DNA of 42,423 nucleotides, taken from positions 1-42,423 of the forward strand of contig JAKAXK010000009.1 of the NCBI GenBank assembly GCA_021827145.1. The letters are read 5' to 3'. Under the pieces are notes generated by a model. That model made no database searches. It saw only the letters and a program-made list of their open reading frames with translations, and had not been told where the DNA came from. Shown one piece after another: positions 13,791-24,726 of this stretch. Made by a program: the position numbers and the translations under genes. The stretch comes from Pseudomonadota bacterium (lineage in GTDB: Bacteria; Pseudomonadota; Gammaproteobacteria; Acidiferrobacterales; Acidiferrobacteraceae). How positions within the stretch are numbered: position 1 is the stretch's first letter; each line of letters begins with the position of its first letter.

Positions 13791-14161
13791 AGCGCCGGTG
13801 TGTGCCGCGCATCCTCGTGCGCCGCGTCTACGAGGCGGCTGCGCCCGACGAGCCTCCGCGCTGGTTGGTTGACCGGGTGTGGCCGCGGGGTCTCACAAAG
13901 GAGGCCGCGGGTCTGGCCGGCTGGGCCCGGGACGTCGCGCCATCGACCCCGTTACGCCAATGGTTTGGACACGAGCCGGCCCGCTTCCCGGAATTTCGTC
14001 GAAGCTATCTCGCTGAACTGCGCGCCCATCCGGAGGTCGCCGATGTGCTGGTGGCTACGGCGTGCGCGGACGGGGTCGTGTTGGTGTACGCGGCGCGCGA
14101 CGAGACGCACAATAACGCGGTCGTGCTGCGTGAATATCTGAGGGAGCGCGTGGATGGGTGA
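13787..14161 (+). CDS. DUF488 family protein
   Basis: 'ILVRRVYEAAAPDEPPRWLVDRVWPRGLTKEAAGLAGWARDVAPSTPLRQWFGHEPARFPEFRRSYLAEL'; GTGA overlap with the upstream stop. Confidence 0.82.
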   Translation: MKRRCVPRILVRRVYEAAAPDEPPRWLVDRVWPRGLTKEAAGLAGWARDVAPSTPLRQWFGHEPARFPEFRRSYLAELRAHPEVADVLVATACADGVVLVYAARDETHNNAVVLREYLRERVDG

Positions 14162-14615
14162 GGCGCTATTTCTGGTGCTGATCGCGCTCCATCTGGTGGC
14201 CGCCACCGCATGGGTGGGCGGCGTGTTGTTCTTCGTGTTTGCGGTTGTACCGGCCGCGCGCGCGACGCCCGGGGCCGGCATCCCCGAGGCCCTCGGCCGC
14301 GCGTTTCGTCCCGTGGCTTATGCGGCGCTGGGCACTCTGATCGTAACCGGCCCCTTGCTGCTGTGGGTGCTCGGCATAGGTCCGGAGGCGTTCATGCAGG
14401 CGCGGTTTTGGGCGGACCCCTTCGGTATCACCTTAGGGCTAAAGCTGGTGATGGTCGTGCTGGTGCTCGCACTCACGGCTTGGCACGACGCGGTGCTCGG
14501 TCCCCGCGCCCAACGCACCGGCCAAGTCGGCGCCACGCGCCGCGTCGGGCGCACCATAGGCCTGTTATCGGTCGCCATACTGTTGGCGGGGCTCTTATTG
14601 GCCCAAGGCCTTTAG
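14154..14615 (+). CDS. CopD-like / DUF2269-like four-helix membrane protein
   Basis: 'ALHLVAATAWVGGVLFFVFAVVPAAR' and several hydrophobic helices. Confidence 0.68.
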   Translation: MGEALFLVLIALHLVAATAWVGGVLFFVFAVVPAARATPGAGIPEALGRAFRPVAYAALGTLIVTGPLLLWVLGIGPEAFMQARFWADPFGITLGLKLVMVVLVLALTAWHDAVLGPRAQRTGQVGATRRVGRTIGLLSVAILLAGLLLAQGL

Positions 14616-16448
14616 CGCTGGTGTCGGATCCGTGCGCGGCGGCCGGTGCGTCTCTTGCTGCAGGGCCCAGAGTTCCGCATAAAGGCCGCCTAGCGCAATG
14701 AGTTCGCGATGGCGTCCCCGCTCCACGATACGTCCCTCGCGCATGACGAGAATCTGGTCGGCGTGCTGTATGGTCGCCAGCCTGTGAGCCACGACGATCG
14801 TCGTCCGGCGCTGGGCGAGCAGTGCAAGGCCTTCCTGTACCACCCGTTCGGAAGCGGCATCCAGTGCCGATGTGGCTTCATCAAAGAGCAGGATGCGGGG
14901 GCGCTTCAATAGGGTCCGGGCGATCGCCACGCGCTGCTTCTCACCACCCGAGAGCTTCAATCCGCGTTCACCCACCCGGGTCTCGTAGCCCTTTGGCAGG
15001 GCGGCTATGAAGCGACCCAGATGGGCCAGTTCCGCGGCCTCCCGTACCTCATCGAGGCTTGCGCCCGGGCGACCGTAAGCGATGTTGGCGTAGAGACTGT
15101 CGTTGAAGAGCACCGGGTCTTGCGGGACGATGCCGATCACCTGCCGCAGACTCTGTTGCGTCACGGTGCGGATGTCCTGGCCGTCGATCAGGATGCAACC
15201 ATCCTCGGGATCGTAGAGGCGTGCCAAGAGCCGCATGACGGTCGATTTCCCCGAACCGCTTGGCCCCACGACCGCGGTGGTCGACTCGGGGGCGACCGTG
15301 AAATCGACGTGATCCAGGAGTGGCTGGCCGCCGTACGAGAAGGCCACATGATCGAAACGCACCTCGCCGCGCGTAATCGTGAGGTCGCCCGCCCCTGGGG
15401 CGTCGGCGATATCGATGGGCGCATCCAGGAGGGCGAACATCTTTTCCATGTCCGCGAGCGAGTGCTTGATCTCGCGGTAGACAAAGCCCAGGAAGTGCAG
15501 GGGCATGAAGAGCTGGATCAAGAACGCGTTGACCAGTACGAGGTCACCGATAGTCATGGTGTGGTGGGCGACACCTTGGGCGGCGAGCAGCATGAGCCCA
15601 GTGGTACCAGCCGCAATGATGGCCGCCTGTCCGGCGTTTAGGAAGGCGAGCGACGACTGGTTCTTGACGGCGGCATTTTCCCATTGCGCCAGATGGGCGT
15701 CATAGCGCCCGGATTCATAGTCCTCGTTGGCGAAATACTTCACTGTCTCGTAGTTCAGGAGGCTGTCGACCGCATGATTGTTGGCGCGCGAATCCATATC
15801 ATTCATCGATCGCCTGAAGACCGTGCGCCATTCCGTCACGAACAGGGTGAAGCCGACATAGAGCGCGAGCGTACAGAACGTGATGACCGCGAACCAAAAG
15901 CGGAATTTGGCGATCAGGATGCCGGCGACGAGCGCGATCTCGACGATGGTGGGGATGATGTTGAAGAGCAGCACATTCAAGAGTAGCGCGATGCCGCGGC
16001 TGCCGCGCTCTATGTCGCGCGCCACCGCCCCCGTCTGCCGATCCAGATGGAATCGCAGCGACAAGGCATGGAGGTGACGGAAGACGGTCGTGGCCGCGCG
16101 CCGCACGGCACGCTGCTTGACGCGCGCGAACACGAGATCGCGGAGTTCGCCAAAGAGCGAGTTGGCGAATCGCAAGCCGCCGTAGGCGGCGAGCAGTGCC
16201 ACGGGCACGATGAGCGCGGAGTGATCGGAGTCGAGGTCGTTGACGATGTCCTTCAGGACCAGGGGAACCGCTACCCCCGCTGCCTTCGCCACGATGAGTG
16301 AGGCGAGCGCGAACCCCACGCGCAGCCGGTATTCCCACAAGTAAGGGGCGAGCCTTTTGATCGTCGACCAGAGGAGGCCGCGTGTGGCGATCGTGTTCTG
16401 GCCCGGCCCTGCAAGGGTGTCGCCCGACCGACCCGCAAGGCCGCGCAC
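14595..16448 (-). CDS. Atm1/HMT1-type ABC exporter (fused TMD-NBD)
   Basis: 'VVGPSGSGKSTVMRLLARLYDPEDG', 'LSGGEKQRVAIARTLLKRPRILLFDEATSALD', six-TM region 'DLVFARVKQRAVRRAATTVFRHLHALSLRFHLDRQTGAVARDIERGSRGI'. Confidence 0.9.
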   Translation of the reverse strand: MRGLAGRSGDTLAGPGQNTIATRGLLWSTIKRLAPYLWEYRLRVGFALASLIVAKAAGVAVPLVLKDIVNDLDSDHSALIVPVALLAAYGGLRFANSLFGELRDLVFARVKQRAVRRAATTVFRHLHALSLRFHLDRQTGAVARDIERGSRGIALLLNVLLFNIIPTIVEIALVAGILIAKFRFWFAVITFCTLALYVGFTLFVTEWRTVFRRSMNDMDSRANNHAVDSLLNYETVKYFANEDYESGRYDAHLAQWENAAVKNQSSLAFLNAGQAAIIAAGTTGLMLLAAQGVAHHTMTIGDLVLVNAFLIQLFMPLHFLGFVYREIKHSLADMEKMFALLDAPIDIADAPGAGDLTITRGEVRFDHVAFSYGGQPLLDHVDFTVAPESTTAVVGPSGSGKSTVMRLLARLYDPEDGCILIDGQDIRTVTQQSLRQVIGIVPQDPVLFNDSLYANIAYGRPGASLDEVREAAELAHLGRFIAALPKGYETRVGERGLKLSGGEKQRVAIARTLLKRPRILLFDEATSALDAASERVVQEGLALLAQRRTTIVVAHRLATIQHADQILVMREGRIVERGRHRELIALGGLYAELWALQQETHRPPRTDPTPALKALGQ

Positions 16449-16452
16449 GGCG

Positions 16453-18126
<1,674 letters not shown>

Positions 18127-18278
18127 GGGGCGAAGTATACACCGGGGCTTCGGAAGTTGCTTCCGGTGCTGGGCGTCCGCAGGGCACCTCCGCGCCCCCG
18201 TCTATCGCCCTTGTCTCTATGTCCGGGGCGCGAATGGGGTAGGCTTCGCGGACGCACAGGATGGCGTGGGCTTGACCC

Positions 18279-18307
18279 TTGAGGTCGATGGGCTTAGCCA
18301 TCATAAT
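18279..18307 (+). promoter_or_regulatory. Putative sigma70 promoter TTGAGG-N17-CATAAT
   Basis: -35 at 18279-18284, -10 at 18302-18307, upstream of the DLH-fold gene. A 'gaggggtgagg' ribosome-binding site precedes ATG 18359. Confidence 0.45.
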
Positions 18308-18358
18308 GCCCGCGGCATGATGCGTGCCGCGGCACCGGGCGTAACGCGAGGGGTGAGG

Positions 18359-19141
18359 ATGTTGCGTGGAATAGGGGCGGGCTTGGGTGCGGTTTTGTTT
18401 AGCGCTTCGGTACTCGCCCACAAATTTCCTGACCTGTCATGTCGGGCATTTTCCGGGAAGTTCGTGCAACTGACGACGCACAGCGGCCGTCGGTTCGACG
18501 TGTATCGCACGGGACCGCCATCGGCGCGCATCGGGCTTCTGCTGCTGCCCGGCAAGGCGGGCCTCGACCAGCATACGCTGGCATGGGCCGACCGCGTGGG
18601 CGCACAGGGCTACCGGGTGCTGACCATGGGGCTCGGGGCCAAACATAAGGACGGTAGCGCGCCCACTGGCACGCATGGGCGTTCGGTGGCCCGCGAACGC
18701 GCCGCGCTTCATTACCTGAGCGCGCCGGGCCGCAAGATCGTGACCTTCGGTTGGGGGCGAGCAGGGGCCCTCCAGTCCGTTCAGGCGAGCGCGGCGGATC
18801 CATCCGATGTCTCGGGGACGGTGCTCTGCAACGGCGGCGTGTCGGCCAAACCCGCCCTTTTACGTAAATTGAAGTCGAAAGTCCTGCTTGTCGCCTTCCA
18901 GAAGACTACGCCCGTGGCAAAGCTGCAGGCCTTCGAGTCCCGCATGCGCTTGGACGGCAAGCCCTTGATCGTGCATTACTACCATATCGATCCGAAGGCC
19001 GCGAACCCGACCGGTCGCCATTTCGACAGCGCGATCGCGCAAGAGGTGTGGGGGCAGGCGCGGATCTTCTTTCGGCAGATCGCCTTCCTCTGCCGGCGCT
19101 GCGCGCCTTATCCGCGGCTCCTGTTCAATTACCGCCGATAG
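18359..19141 (+). CDS. Secreted dienelactone-hydrolase-fold protein, probable pseudoenzyme
   Basis: Signal peptide 'MLRGIGAGLGAVLFSASVLAH'; DLH-like 'GLLLLPGKAGLDQHTLAWADRVGAQGYRVL' and 'NPTGRHFDSAIAQEVWGQARIFF'; elbow reads GWGRAG. Confidence 0.65.
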   Translation: MLRGIGAGLGAVLFSASVLAHKFPDLSCRAFSGKFVQLTTHSGRRFDVYRTGPPSARIGLLLLPGKAGLDQHTLAWADRVGAQGYRVLTMGLGAKHKDGSAPTGTHGRSVARERAALHYLSAPGRKIVTFGWGRAGALQSVQASAADPSDVSGTVLCNGGVSAKPALLRKLKSKVLLVAFQKTTPVAKLQAFESRMRLDGKPLIVHYYHIDPKAANPTGRHFDSAIAQEVWGQARIFFRQIAFLCRRCAPYPRLLFNYRR

Positions 19142-19164
19142 GCCTGCGGGTCTCTCGGGCGGGC

Positions 19165-20064
19165 TCAGCCGAGCAGGAACTCCAGGAGTGCCTTCTGGGC
19201 GTGGAGGCGGTTTTCGGCCTCGTCCCAGACCACGCTGCGCGGTCCATCGATGACGTCGGCGGCCACTTCGACCCCGCGATAGGCGGGCAGGCAATGCATG
19301 AAGAGCGCATCGGGGGCGGCGATCTCCATGAGGTGCGTGTCGACACAGAACCCCCGGAAGGCGCGGGCGCGCACCTCCTTCTCCGATTCCTGTCCCATAC
19401 TCGCCCAGGTGTCCGTTACCACGAGATCCGCGCCGGTGGCCGCCTCCTCCGGGGTGGCGACCAGTCGTGCCGCGTCACCGGCGGCACTGAGGATCTCCGC
19501 ATCCGGGCCGTAGCCCGACGGCGTGGCGATGCGCAGGGTAAAGGCGAACTGCCGGGCGGCATTGATCCAGGACTGACAGACGTTGTTGCCATCACCGATC
19601 CAGGCCACCGTGCGTCCGGCGATATCGCCCCGGTGCTCGAAGTAGGTCTGCATGTCGGCCAAGAGCTGGCAGGGGTGGAAGCGATCTGTCAGGGCGTTGA
19701 TGACCGGGACCTGCGAATGGGCCGCGAAGGCTGCGAGCTTGGCGTGCTCGTGGGTGCGAATGACGATGGCGTTGACCATGCGCGAGATGACGCGCGCGGT
19801 GTCCTCGAGCGGTTCGCCCCGCCCCAGTTGCAGTTCAGCGGGGGCAAGGAACATGCTGTTGCCCCCGAGTTGCGTGATGCCGGCCTCGAACGAGACCCGC
19901 GTGCGGGTCGAGGATTTCTCGAAGATGAGCGCGAGACTCGAGCCGCGCAGATATTCATGCGGCTCGCGCCGACGCAGGATGGCCTTGAGGGTGACGGCGC
20001 GCTCGACCAGCATGCGCAGTTCCTTGGGCGTGCAGTCCATGAGACTCAGGAAGTGCCTGGTCAT
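19165..20064 (-). CDS. argF: Ornithine carbamoyltransferase
   Basis: '[30 protein letters not shown]', '[24 protein letters not shown]', '[10 protein letters not shown]'. Confidence 0.97.
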   Translation of the reverse strand: MTRHFLSLMDCTPKELRMLVERAVTLKAILRRREPHEYLRGSSLALIFEKSSTRTRVSFEAGITQLGGNSMFLAPAELQLGRGEPLEDTARVISRMVNAIVIRTHEHAKLAAFAAHSQVPVINALTDRFHPCQLLADMQTYFEHRGDIAGRTVAWIGDGNNVCQSWINAARQFAFTLRIATPSGYGPDAEILSAAGDAARLVATPEEAATGADLVVTDTWASMGQESEKEVRARAFRGFCVDTHLMEIAAPDALFMHCLPAYRGVEVAADVIDGPRSVVWDEAENRLHAQKALLEFLLG

Positions 20065-21242
20065 GACGCCAGGAACTCCTGGATCGCGGCCACTGTTCCC
20101 TGCGCAAGGAGGCCGGCCTCCTCGTCGCTCAGTATGAGCGGCGGCAGGAGGCGGACCGTCCGTTCGGCGGTGACATTGATCAGCAGGCCGCGGTCCAAGG
20201 CGAGCTTCATGATGGGCTGCGCGGGGCGATCGAGCTCTATGCCCAGAAGGAGGCCTTGGCCGCGGATCGCCTTGACGCCCGCGGTGTCGCGCAAGCGCTC
20301 TTGCAGGTCGGCGAGCAGTCGTGCCCCCAGGGTTTGGGCCCGTTCCCAGGCACGCATGGCTTCAAGTGTCTCGATGACAGCGAGCCCCACGGCCGTTACC
20401 AGAGGGCCACCGCCGAATGTCGAGCCGTGCTGTCCGGGATGGAACAACTCGGCGGCCGCGCCATGCGCAAGGCACGCCCCGATCGGCAGGCCGTTACCGA
20501 GCGCTTTGGCGACCGTCATGACGTCCGGGCGTGCCCCTTCTTGTTGCCAGGCGAACCACGAGCCGCTCCGGCACATGCCGGTCTGGATTTCATCGAGGAT
20601 GAGGAGCCAGCCCGCCTCGTCGCAGATCTTGCGCAGGCCCTTCAGATAGCCCGGGTCCGGGATCTGGATGCCGCCCTCTCCGAGGACGGGCTCGACGAAC
20701 ACCGCGACCACGGTTTGGTCCCGCTCGCGCACCTGGCGCACGGCCGCGAGATCATTGAAGGGCACGCGCCGAAAGCCAGGTACCAGGGGCTCGAAGCCCG
20801 CTTGCACCTTGCGGTTTCCGGAGGCGCTCAGAGTGCCCAGGGTGCGCCCATGGAAGCTCCCTTCCATGACGATCACGGCTGGCGCCTCGACCCCCTTGCG
20901 GTGTCCGTGCAGCCGCGCAAGCTTCAAGGCCGCCTCATTGGCCTCGGCCCCGGAGTTTGCGAAGAACGCCCGATCCATGGACGCCACCTCGCAGAGCTTG
21001 CGGCCGAGCGCCTCCTGTTGGCGATTTTGGTACCAGTTCGAGACGTGGATCAGGCGCCGGGATTGGGCGCAGATCGCCTCGACGACTGCCGGATGGGCGT
21101 GGCCCAGGCCGTTGACCGCGACGCCGGCGAGGCCGTCCAGGTACTTACGACCTTCCTCGTCCCAGAGCCAAGCCCCTTCGCCGTGCGTGAAGGCGACGGG
21201 AAGTCGCCCGTAGGTCGTCATGAGATAGCGTTCGGTTGGCAT
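20061..21242 (-). CDS. argD: Acetylornithine aminotransferase
   Basis: '[48 protein letters not shown]', '[18 protein letters not shown]', '[20 protein letters not shown]'. Alternative start M8. Confidence 0.96.
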   Translation of the reverse strand: MPTERYLMTTYGRLPVAFTHGEGAWLWDEEGRKYLDGLAGVAVNGLGHAHPAVVEAICAQSRRLIHVSNWYQNRQQEALGRKLCEVASMDRAFFANSGAEANEAALKLARLHGHRKGVEAPAVIVMEGSFHGRTLGTLSASGNRKVQAGFEPLVPGFRRVPFNDLAAVRQVRERDQTVVAVFVEPVLGEGGIQIPDPGYLKGLRKICDEAGWLLILDEIQTGMCRSGSWFAWQQEGARPDVMTVAKALGNGLPIGACLAHGAAAELFHPGQHGSTFGGGPLVTAVGLAVIETLEAMRAWERAQTLGARLLADLQERLRDTAGVKAIRGQGLLLGIELDRPAQPIMKLALDRGLLINVTAERTVRLLPPLILSDEEAGLLAQGTVAAIQEFLAS

Positions 21243-21251
21243 CGCGCCCCC

Positions 21252-21283
21252 AAAATATAAAGCGCCCCAAGGTGGGGGCGCTT
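21252..21283 (-). terminator. Terminator-like hairpin with U-rich tail directly upstream of argD
   Basis: Perfect 9-bp stem AAGCGCCCC (21260-21268) / GGGGCGCTT (21275-21283); minus strand continues TTATATTTT. Confidence 0.75.
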
Positions 21284-21516
21284 CAACGATTTAAGGATCG
21301 CGGCCGCCTGCGGCACCAGGCAGTCCGATCAAAGGGCGGATGTTACCGCTCCGGCTCCCTAAAATCCAGTCTAGGGGCAAGGCGGTGGTGTCTCGGTTTG
21401 AATTTCCGGGACTCGTGGATTGCGGCCCTTCCGCTTTGTGGCCACACTCGGCGAATCTCGATGCCGTCCTCGTGCGCCGAAACGCACGCCCAACGGTCGC
21501 CCGGAGAACATGACGA

Positions 21517-22074
21517 ATGCCGAAAGACGATGGCACCCGGATAATCTACAGCAGGACGCCAGAATCAACGGCCATGGCGGCAAACGTCAAACGCGCGATG
21601 GCGATCACCGTCAGGCTTAATCGTTTGACGTTCAACGATGCGGACGAAATCCGGGCCTTGTTCAGCGAACTGATCGGTAAAAAGGTGGACGAGAGCTTTT
21701 TACTGATCCCGCCATTCTATACGGCTGGTGGGGACGAAATCCGCGTCGGGCGCAATGTCTTCGTCAATCAGAACTGCACCTTCTATGATCTCGGCGGCCT
21801 CGATATCGCCGACGAAGTGATGATCGGGCCGAACGTGAGCCTCCTCACGGCGGGCCACCCCCTTGAACCCTCGCGCCGGCGCGCCGCTACCATCGGAAAG
21901 CCCATCGTGATTGAGAAAGGCGTGTGGATCGCCGCCGGCGCGACTCTCATCGGGGGTGTCACGGTCGGCGAGAATTCGGTCGTCGCGGCCGGTTCGGTCG
22001 TCACCCGGGACGTTCCCCCGAATACCCTTGTCGGAGGCAATCCGGCGCGGGTCATTCGTTCGATTGGCGACTGA
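21517..22074 (+). CDS. Hexapeptide-repeat (left-handed beta-helix) O-acyltransferase, maltose/sugar O-acetyltransferase-like
   Basis: 'PPFYTAGGDEIRVGRNVFVNQNCTFYDLGGLDIADEVMIGPNVSLLTAGHPL...GVWIAAGATLIGGVTVGENSVVAAGSVVTRDVPPNTLVGGNPARVIR'. True start may be 21571 or 21598. Confidence 0.85.
   Translation: MPKDDGTRIIYSRTPESTAMAANVKRAMAITVRLNRLTFNDADEIRALFSELIGKKVDESFLLIPPFYTAGGDEIRVGRNVFVNQNCTFYDLGGLDIADEVMIGPNVSLLTAGHPLEPSRRRAATIGKPIVIEKGVWIAAGATLIGGVTVGENSVVAAGSVVTRDVPPNTLVGGNPARVIRSIGD
21583..21632. repeat. Perfect 11-bp inverted repeat AACGTCAAACG / CGTTTGACGTT around a possible start codon
   Basis: Arms 21583-21593 and 21622-21632, 28-bp spacer containing ATG 21598. Confidence 0.75.
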
Positions 22075-22132
22075 TGGAACGCCCGACAGAGGTCGGAAGC
22101 GGAAATTCAAGCCGAGACCCATCCGGCGAGGC

Positions 22133-23596
22133 CTACCACTCGAAGGCCGGATCGGCGAGCAGGGCCACGGTGAAATCGACGCCAAATCCCGTGACATCCG
22201 AGGGAATCGCGCCGAGCCCCCCTTTGTGGCGCCCGGCCGAGAGATCCAGATGGACCCAGGTCGGATCGTGAGCGATGAAGCGCTTCAGGAACAGTGCTGC
22301 CAGGATGTGATCGGCCTCGCCTTCGAGCGTGCATTGCTTGACGTCGGCGATGTCGCTTTTCAGGTCGGCGCTGTAGTCGTCCTCGAGCGGGAAGGGCCAT
22401 ACGCGCTCGCCGCTCGTGCGGCCGACCTCGATGAGCCGTGGGATGAGCGCCGTACGGTTCGTGAAGACGCCCGTCATGCGCGTCCCGAGGGCGTAGACGC
22501 AGGCGCCCGTGAGGGTTGCGTAGTCGATAATGAGGCCCGGCCGCTCGCGGGAGGCGAGCACCAGGGTGTCGGCGAGCACCATGCGCCCCTCCGCATCCGT
22601 GTGCACGACCTCTATGGTCGTGCCGTCGGCGGCGCGCACGACCTCGTTGGGCCGATAGCTTGCGGGACCGATGGCGTTCTCGGCGATGGCCAGGTAGCAA
22701 TCGACTTGGAAGGGCACCTGCAAGCGCGCGAGCGCCGACAGTGTCCCCAGGGCTACGGCGCTGCCGGCCATGTCCTCGTGCATCCCATACATGTGGCGTG
22801 CGGGCTTCAGGTTGACGCCGCCGGTATCGAAGCAAATCCCTTTGCCGACCAGGGCTACGGGGGGTTTCAGGGCCTTGCGTGGGGTGTAGCGTAGGTGCAC
22901 GATGCCCGAGCCGACCGCGCGCGTGCGCGTCACCGCCAGAAAGGCGCCGGCACCGAGTGCAGCCAGACGCTTTTCGTCCAGAAAGCGTAGGCGCCAGCCG
23001 TTCTCGGTGGCGAGCTTCTTGACCCGTTTTACGTACTGGGCAGGCCCAAGCTCGTTTTCCGGGAGCACGGACAGGGCCCGCGCCAGATGGTTGCCGTAGG
23101 CGCTGGCCCGCAAGGCCGCATCGCCAGGATCCGTGCCATAGACGTCGATGGCGGTCAGCAGGGCGTCACGGCGTTCGGCCTGCCATGACGGCAAGGGCGC
23201 TTGCGCGTAGACGGCACGCACGAGGGTTCGGACTGTCTCCTGGTGCGCGTCGCCCTCGAGCCCCAGGGCGAGCAGGGCGGCTTTCGTGACCCCCGGCCGG
23301 AATCTCGTGAGGCGGCGGGCGAGCTCAAGGCGCGCAAACGGGCTCAGGGTCTCGTCGGCGAACCCCAGGGCGAGCTGCGTGCCGGCCTCATCCGGCGCCT
23401 CGGTGAGGAAGGTCGCGCCCGGCTTCACCGTGATCCCCTGCGTCTTCAGACGCTTTTGCAGGACATCGCCGAAGGGGGCCTGGGCGAGATCCGCGATCCC
23501 GCGCACGATGAGGGCGATGTGCTGATAGGCGGCAAGGCCGGTCGTGATCTGGGCGGTTTTCCTGTAGCGTACGCGCGGGACCTTGAATGTCATCAT
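22133..23596 (-). CDS. M17 leucyl aminopeptidase family protein
   Basis: 'VALVGKGICFDTGGVNLKP', 'EDMAGSAVALG', 'EVVHTDAEGRMVLADTL'. Confidence 0.92.
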   Translation of the reverse strand: MMTFKVPRVRYRKTAQITTGLAAYQHIALIVRGIADLAQAPFGDVLQKRLKTQGITVKPGATFLTEAPDEAGTQLALGFADETLSPFARLELARRLTRFRPGVTKAALLALGLEGDAHQETVRTLVRAVYAQAPLPSWQAERRDALLTAIDVYGTDPGDAALRASAYGNHLARALSVLPENELGPAQYVKRVKKLATENGWRLRFLDEKRLAALGAGAFLAVTRTRAVGSGIVHLRYTPRKALKPPVALVGKGICFDTGGVNLKPARHMYGMHEDMAGSAVALGTLSALARLQVPFQVDCYLAIAENAIGPASYRPNEVVRAADGTTIEVVHTDAEGRMVLADTLVLASRERPGLIIDYATLTGACVYALGTRMTGVFTNRTALIPRLIEVGRTSGERVWPFPLEDDYSADLKSDIADVKQCTLEGEADHILAALFLKRFIAHDPTWVHLDLSAGRHKGGLGAIPSDVTGFGVDFTVALLADPAFEW

Positions 23597-23672
23597 GCCT
23601 TTCCTTGACCTCTCGTCATAAAACCCCGATCATACCTCCGCGCTCGGGCCTGGCGCACGGGCCGTCTGTGTC

Positions 23673-23692
23673 TGGGGCTCAGGCGAGCCCCA
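23673..23692 (+). repeat. 8-bp perfect hairpin in the pdhA leader
   Basis: TGGGGCTC-AGGC-GAGCCCCA, 20 nt upstream of the ATG at 23713; no T-run on either side. Confidence 0.6.
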
Positions 23693-23712
23693 CTCAAATA
23701 AACAGGAAAGAA

Positions 23713-24726
23713 ATGAACGCAAGCGATCAGAAACGCCTGTTGCGCGAGATGATTTTCTACCGCCGGTTCGAGGAGCGCTCGTTCGAGGCCTACATGGAGC
23801 GCAAGATCGGCGGTTTCCTGCACCTCTATTCGGGGCAGGAGGCGATAGCCACCGGGGTGCTGGAGAGGGCGCACTGTGGCTCCGACTACGTCATAACGGG
23901 TTACCGCGACCATGTCCACGCCCTCAAGGCCGGTGCCCCGGCGCGCGAAGTCATGGCCGAACTGTATGGCAAGGAGACCGGGTCGAGCCGTGGTCGCGGC
24001 GGATCCATGCATATATTCGATCCGACGGTGAATTTCATGGGTGGCTATGCTTTGGTCGGTCAACCCTTCCCCTTGGCCGCAGGACTCGCGCTCGCGTGTA
24101 AGCATAAGGGTACGGATCAGATCGCGATCTGTTTCCTTGGCGATGGTGCCAATAATCAGGGCACTTTCCACGAGACGATGAATATGGCCTCGGTCTGGAA
24201 GCTGCCGGTGCTCTTTGTTTGCGAGAACAACCTGTACGCCATCGGCACCCGTATTGACCGCTCGACGGCCGTGACCGACCAGTATAAGCGGGTCGCCGCC
24301 TATAATATCCCGAGCAGCCAGCACGACGGCCAGGACATCGATATCGTCATGGCCGCGGCCACCGATGCCATCGCCCATGTGCGCAGTGGCAAAGGCCCCT
24401 ATTTCATAGAATTCCTGACCTATCGTCAGAGAGGCCATTCGATGTCGGATTCGAACGCCTACCGTTCGAAGGAAGAAGAGCGGCTGTGGATGGAGCGCGA
24501 TCCGCTCAAGATCTACGGCGACCGCCTCAAGAAGGCGAAGGTTCTAACCGAGAAGGACATTGCCGCCATGGAGAAGTCGGTGCTCGAGGAGATCGAGAAC
24601 GACATCGTACGTTTTGCCGAGGAGAGCCCGGATCCGCGCGTGGAAGATTTGAATAAGTACTGCCTCGACGACCAGCCGGATCCGCGCTGGATCGGGCCGC
24701 TTGCGCAAGGGGAGCACCATGGCTGA
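23713..24726 (+). CDS. pdhA: Pyruvate dehydrogenase E1 component, alpha subunit
   Basis: 'GRGGSMHIFDPTVNFMGGYALVGQPFPLAAGLALA', 'CFLGDGANNQGTFHETMNMASVWKLPVLFVCENN', 'YRQRGHSMSD'. Confidence 0.95.
   Translation: MNASDQKRLLREMIFYRRFEERSFEAYMERKIGGFLHLYSGQEAIATGVLERAHCGSDYVITGYRDHVHALKAGAPAREVMAELYGKETGSSRGRGGSMHIFDPTVNFMGGYALVGQPFPLAAGLALACKHKGTDQIAICFLGDGANNQGTFHETMNMASVWKLPVLFVCENNLYAIGTRIDRSTAVTDQYKRVAAYNIPSSQHDGQDIDIVMAAATDAIAHVRSGKGPYFIEFLTYRQRGHSMSDSNAYRSKEEERLWMERDPLKIYGDRLKKAKVLTEKDIAAMEKSVLEEIENDIVRFAEESPDPRVEDLNKYCLDDQPDPRWIGPLAQGEHHG

Noticed and set aside
19048-20649. 533-aa plus-strand ORF antisense to argF/argD
   Set aside because: Overlaps two well-conserved arginine genes; its composition is typical of antisense translation.
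21370-21420. tRNA-like 'ggtttgaattt' TpsiC-resembling sequence
   Set aside because: No matching acceptor, D or anticodon stems could be drawn on either strand.
21291-21536. 81-aa minus-strand ORF upstream of argD as a leader peptide or gene
   Set aside because: No convincing RBS or promoter, and its Arg content is expected from GC bias. I kept only the hairpin observation.
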